This document shows positions 60,061-64,000 of a DNA stretch of 64,000 bases, one piece after another; position 1 is the first letter of the stretch; each line of letters opens with the position of its first letter. The notes beneath the pieces are model-generated. The model did no database searches. It saw only the letters and a program-made list of their open reading frames with translations, and had not been told where the DNA came from. Origin of the DNA: Sulfopaludibacter sp963835555 (lineage in GTDB: Bacteria > Acidobacteriota > Terriglobia > Bryobacterales > Bryobacteraceae). The translations under genes and the position numbers were made by a program. The stretch covers positions 372,001 to 436,000 of the forward strand of contig CAWIGC010000038.1 in NCBI GenBank assembly GCA_963835555.1. The letters are read 5' to 3'.

Positions 60061-61950
60061 ATGCCACCGCGAAAATATCCTATCGGCGCCGAAGTGTTAC
60101 CGGAAGGCGGTAGTCGAGCTTCCGCGTCTGGGCGCCCAGGCGCCAGAAGCGTGGAAGTGGTGCTGGATGGACGGCGCCATGGTGCCACTGCGACCCGAAA
60201 GCGGCGGCTACTTCTCCGGCGTTGTAGCCGCAGGCTGCGACACGGCACGCGCTACCGCTTTCGGCTGGACGGCGGCGACGCGTTTCCCGATCCGGCCTCG
60301 CGATTCCAGCCGGAGGGTCCGCACGGCCCCTCGCAGGTCGATTGACCCGGCGCGCTTTCATTGGACCGATTCGGCGTGGCCGGGCGCTCGCCCTGCACGG
60401 TCAGGTGATCTACGAAATGCACATCGGCACCTTCACCCGGGAAGGCACCTGGCAAGCGGCGCGGCGCGAGCTTCCCGAACTGGCGCGCCTGGGCATCACG
60501 GCTGTCGAACTGATGCCGATCGCCGATTTTCCGGGCGATTTCGGCTGGGGTTACGACGGCGTGGGCTTGTTCGCTCCCGTGACGCTGTACGGCGAGCCCG
60601 ACGACTCTGAGGCAGTTCATCGACGACGCGCATCGGCCTTGGAATGGCGGTCATCCTGGACGTGGTGTACAACCATGTCGGCCCCGACGGCAACTACCTC
60701 AAGCAATTTTCCGAGGACTACTTCACCGATCGCTACGCCAACGAGTGGGGCGAGGCGGTCAACTTCGACGGGCCCGAACTCCGGCAGCCGTGCGCGAATT
60801 CGTCTGCGCCAACGCCGCCTATTGGGCCGGCGAGTTTCACTTCGACGGGTTGCGGCTGGATGCCACGCAACAGATCTTCGATGCTTCCGCGGAGAACATC
60901 ATGACCGCGCTGGCACGCAGCTTTCGCGCGGCGGCACGCGGGCCGCCAGACATTCATCGTAGCCGAGAACGAATCGCAGGAAACCCACCTGGCGCGACCC
61001 TGCCCGGAGAAGGGCTACGGCCTCGACGGCCTATGGAATGACGACTTCCATCACTCCGCGCGCGTGGCCGTCGACGGGCCACAACGAAGCCTACTACACC
61101 GACTATCACGGCACACCGCAGGAGCTGATCTCGGCCGTGAAGTATGGCTACCTGTACCAGGGACAGCGATACACCTGGCAATCCAAGCGGCGCGGCTCGC
61201 CGTGCCTGGGGCTTACAGCCGGAGCAGTTCGTCACGTACCTCGAGAATCACGATCAGGTGGCCAACTCCGGCAGCGGCGAACGGCTGAACCGGCTCACAT
61301 CGCCGGGCCGGTGCAAAGCGCTCACGGCGCTGCTGCTGCTTGGGTCCGGGCACTCCCATGCTGTTTCAGGGACAGGAATTTGCATCGTCTCGTCCGTTCT
61401 TCTTCTTCGCCGATCACCGCGGTGAATTGGGCACGCAGGTGAAGCACGGGCGCATCCAGTTCCTGGCCCAGTTTCCCAGCCTGGCGCAGCCTGAAATGTA
61501 CCCGCACCACGTGGACCCGTGCGACCCGCGGACCTTTGAGCGGTGCAAGCTCGATTTCGCCGAACGCGCCGGGCACGCCCCGATTTATCGCTTGCACAAG
61601 GACCTGCTCCGGATCCGGCGCGAAGATCCGGTCTTCCGGGCGCAACGGCCGCGCGGGGTGGATGGCGCAGTACTCGGGCCGGAAGCGCTCGTGCTGCGCT
61701 TTTTCGAGCCGGATGGGGACGACCGGCTGCTGCTGCTCAATCTGGGGCGGGATCTGCTGCTGGAGCCGGCACCCGAGCCCCTGCTGGCGCCGCCGGCGGG
61801 AAAACTCTGGAAACTGTTCTGGTCGAGCGGAAGATCCGCTATACGGCGGATCGGGAACGGCGCCGCTGGACCATGGCGCACCTGGAAGATCCCGGGCAAT
61901 TCCGCCGTGGTCATGCTGCCCGGTCCGGAGATGGGGCCATGCAGATCTGA
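60061..61950 (+). CDS. treZ: Malto-oligosyltrehalose trehalohydrolase (many frameshifts)
   Basis: GH13 enzyme releasing trehalose from maltooligosyl-trehalose. Pieces: PPRKYPIGAEVLPEGG, VIYEMHIGTFTREGTWQAAR, LGITAVELMPIADFPGDFGW, GYDGVGLFAPVTLYGEPDD, VILDVVYNHVGPDGNYLKQF, EFHFDGLRLDATQQIFDASA (catalytic Asp), FIVAENESQ (catalytic Glu), QFVTYLENHDQVANSGSGER, LGPGTPMLFQGQEFA-type GTPMLFQGQEFASSRPFFFF and DFAERAGHAPIYRLHKDLLR. At least eight frame changes. Its partner treY is not in the window. Begins six bases after glgX. Confidence 0.87.
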
Positions 61951-63982
61951 TCCGCGTCCTGCCGGGGCGCCGCGTGTCCGATCCGGAAACCGATCCGCAC
62001 CTGCACCGAGGAGTGGCTGGTCACCAATGGGCTGGGAGGATACGCCTCGGGCACGGTGAGCGGCGCCATCACGCGCCGGTATCACGGCCTGCTGATCGCC
62101 GCGCTGCCCAATCCTCTGGGCCGCATGATGATGCTGAACGGCCTCTCCGAACGGCTGCGCCTGCCGGACCGGACGCGTGGTCTACACCGGTGCGGAAGAG
62201 CTATCCGCCGTTGCCCCGGAAAGCACCCTGGCGGCCGCCGAGTTCCGGCTGGAGGCGGGCTTGCCGGTGTGGCGCTACGAAGTGGCTGGATTCGTTCTGG
62301 AAAAGCGCCTGCTCATGCCCTACCGGCAGAACACCGTGCACGTGACGTATCATCTGTTGACCGGCGAAGGCAAGCTGCGGCTGGGCCTGCGCCCCGCCAT
62401 CCACTTCCGCTCGCACGATGCGCCGGTCAATCTGGACGATGGCCAGAAGTACATCCTCACTGTCTGTGACGATCAGTTCGAAATCTCAGCGGAAGGCGGA
62501 ACTGCCGCTCTTGCGCCTGCAGGCCCGCGGACCGCACGCCGCCTTTACCTTCGACCGGAAAGAGACCAGCTCGATTCCGTATCCCACGGAACGAAGCCGC
62601 GGCTACGAGTGGCAGGGCTCGATGTGGAGTCCCGGGTATTTTCGTTCCGATTTATGCGCCGGCGACCGCATCACCCTCATCGCTTCCACGGAGAGCTGGG
62701 AAACCGTCCGCGCGCTGCCGCCGGAGGTGGCATTGCAAGCCGAAATAGACCGGCGCCGCCTGCTGCTTTCCGCCGCCTCACCCGCGGCTCAGACGGACCT
62801 GGGAGCGGAACTGGTTTTGGCCGCCGACCAGTTCCTGATCACGCCCGTGGGCCGCGTGGAAGATGCCGCGCGGGCCAGCGCCGCCGGAGACGAGATCCGC
62901 ACCGTAATCGCCGGCTACCACTGGTTTACGGACTGGGGCCGCGACACCATGATCAGCCTGGAAGGCCTGACTCTGGCCACCGGACGCAAACAGGAAGCGG
63001 CCTGGATTCTGCGCACGTTCGCTTACTACATCCGCGACGGCCTGATCCCCAACCTGTTTCCCGAAGGCCAGAAGGAAGGCCTCTATCACACCGCCGATGC
63101 GACCCTCTGGTTCTTCCACGCCATTCACCGCTACATGCCAGGTCACCGGGCGACCGGACCACGCTGAAGCTGATGCTGCCCAAGCTCATCGATATCGTCG
63201 AGCATCACGTCAGCGGGAACGCGCTTCGGGATTCACGTGGACCCCGCCGACGGTCTGCTGCGTGCAGGGGCAGGAAGGCTACCAGCTCACCTGGATGGAC
63301 GCCAAGGTGGACGATTGGGTGGTGACTCCCCGCCGCGGCAAGGCGGTGGAAATCAATGCCCTCTGGTACAACGCCCTGCGCCTGCTGGAAGGGTGGCTGC
63401 GCGAGGAGCACGATCCGGTTCACTCCGCAGCAGGTGCGCGAATGGGCCGATCGCGTCGCGCGAGTCGTTCAATCGCCGCTTCTGGTTCGAGGCAGGGCGG
63501 GTACCTCTACGACGTGGTGGATAAAGAAGGCGGCGGCGACGACGGGTCCTGCCGGCCCAACCAGGTGCTGGCGATTCCCTGGATCATCCGGTGCTCGACG
63601 AATCGCGCTGGACCGCGGTGATGGATGTGGTCACCGAACGGCTGCTGACGCCGGTGGGGCTGCGGTCGCTGGCGCCGGGCAGTCCCGATTACAAAGAGAA
63701 ATACTATGGCGACCTGCGTTCGCGCGACGCGGCCTATCATCAGGGGACGGTGTGGGCGCTGGCTGATCGGTCCGTATGTGGATGCCTGGCTGAAGCTGCA
63801 TCCGGGAGAGCAGGCGAAGGCGCGCGAGTTTCTCGACGGGCTTCGCGCCGCATTTCAATGAGGAATGCATCGGTTCGATCAGCGAGATCTTCGACGCCGA
63901 GGCTCCCTACACACCGCGCGGCTGTATCGCGCAGGCGTGGAGCGTCGCGGAGGTGCTGCGCTGCTGGGTGAAAACGGCGTGA
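61939..63982 (+). CDS. Amylo-alpha-1,6-glucosidase, GDE_N/GDE_C type (frameshifted)
   Basis: Archaeal/bacterial-type glycogen debranching enzyme (GH133). EEWLVTNGLGGYASGTVSGA, TRRYHGLLIAALPNPLGR, VWRYEVAGFVLEKRLLMPYR form the N-terminal domain; ADQFLITPVGRVED, AGYHWFTDWGRDTMISLEGL (catalytic acid region), YYIRDGLIPNLFPEGQKEGL, YHTADATLWFFHAIHRYM, QLTWMDAKVDDWVVTPRRGK, RPNQVLAIPW and the end TPRGCIAQAWSVAEVLRCWV form the (alpha/alpha)6 C-terminal domain. Many single-base breaks; the start is uncertain (ATG 61939 overlaps the treZ end). Stop at 63982. Confidence 0.85.
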
Positions 63983-64000
63983 CGGAGAGACTTCCTGCAA

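Overview
The window looks like chromosome from an acidobacterium of the Solibacter/Bryobacter type. The evidence is a set of families that are typical of, and expanded in, that phylum: three VWFA-related secreted proteins, a duplicated orphan permease (ADOP type), a very long Ig/TIG-repeat exported protein, and a protein ending in the 'Solibacter C-terminal' domain (GKPAYIYYISPTQINVQAP). The DNA is GC-rich. I see no rRNA, tRNA, CRISPR array, phage or intact insertion sequence.

Layout: 0-9.8 kb holds small housekeeping genes, the 1786-aa Ig-repeat protein, a membrane glycosyltransferase-like protein and a Uma2-type nuclease. 9.8-18.1 kb is one tightly coupled minus-strand operon: FHA protein, 31-aa membrane peptide, PP2C phosphatase, Ser/Thr kinase, a SEDS (RodA/FtsW) polymerase fused to a class B penicillin-binding protein, a second FHA protein, then galT. 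Its content and order resemble the actinobacterial fhaA-fhaB-pstP-rodA-pbpA-pknA-pknB cell-wall signalling cluster, and it is the most interesting system here. 18.2-27 kb carries mpg, thpR-plsY-gpsA, two ECF sigma/anti-sigma modules, a DksA-like protein, trxA and glgA. 27-35.5 kb carries a GT4 glycosyltransferase with a VOC protein, queC-queE, an HDAC-family deacetylase, xseA, an exported anchor protein, and mutY behind an S24/LexA-fold gene. 35.5-45.5 kb carries VWA proteins, NAD-type isocitrate dehydrogenase, pcm, an unexplained purine-skewed gap of about 0.8 kb, a YCF48-like protein, a GAF protein, a membrane-anchored JAMM protein, PilZ and a decayed GNAT gene. 45.5-55.1 kb carries sdhCAB divergent from an F1/stator ATP synthase operon lacking atpB and atpE. 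55.2-64 kb carries the ADOP permease and a glycogen/trehalose block (glgX, treZ, amylo-alpha-1,6-glucosidase).

Sequence quality matters for every reader. About 28 conserved genes or gene parts are broken by single-base frameshifts. By frame arithmetic about 23 of these are insertions and only about 5 deletions up to 57.8 kb. In glgX alone I count about 13 insertions and 2 deletions in 2.2 kb. This looks like uncorrected insertion-biased sequencing error, worst near the right end, rather than biology. Genes described as frameshifted below should be read as probably intact in the organism.
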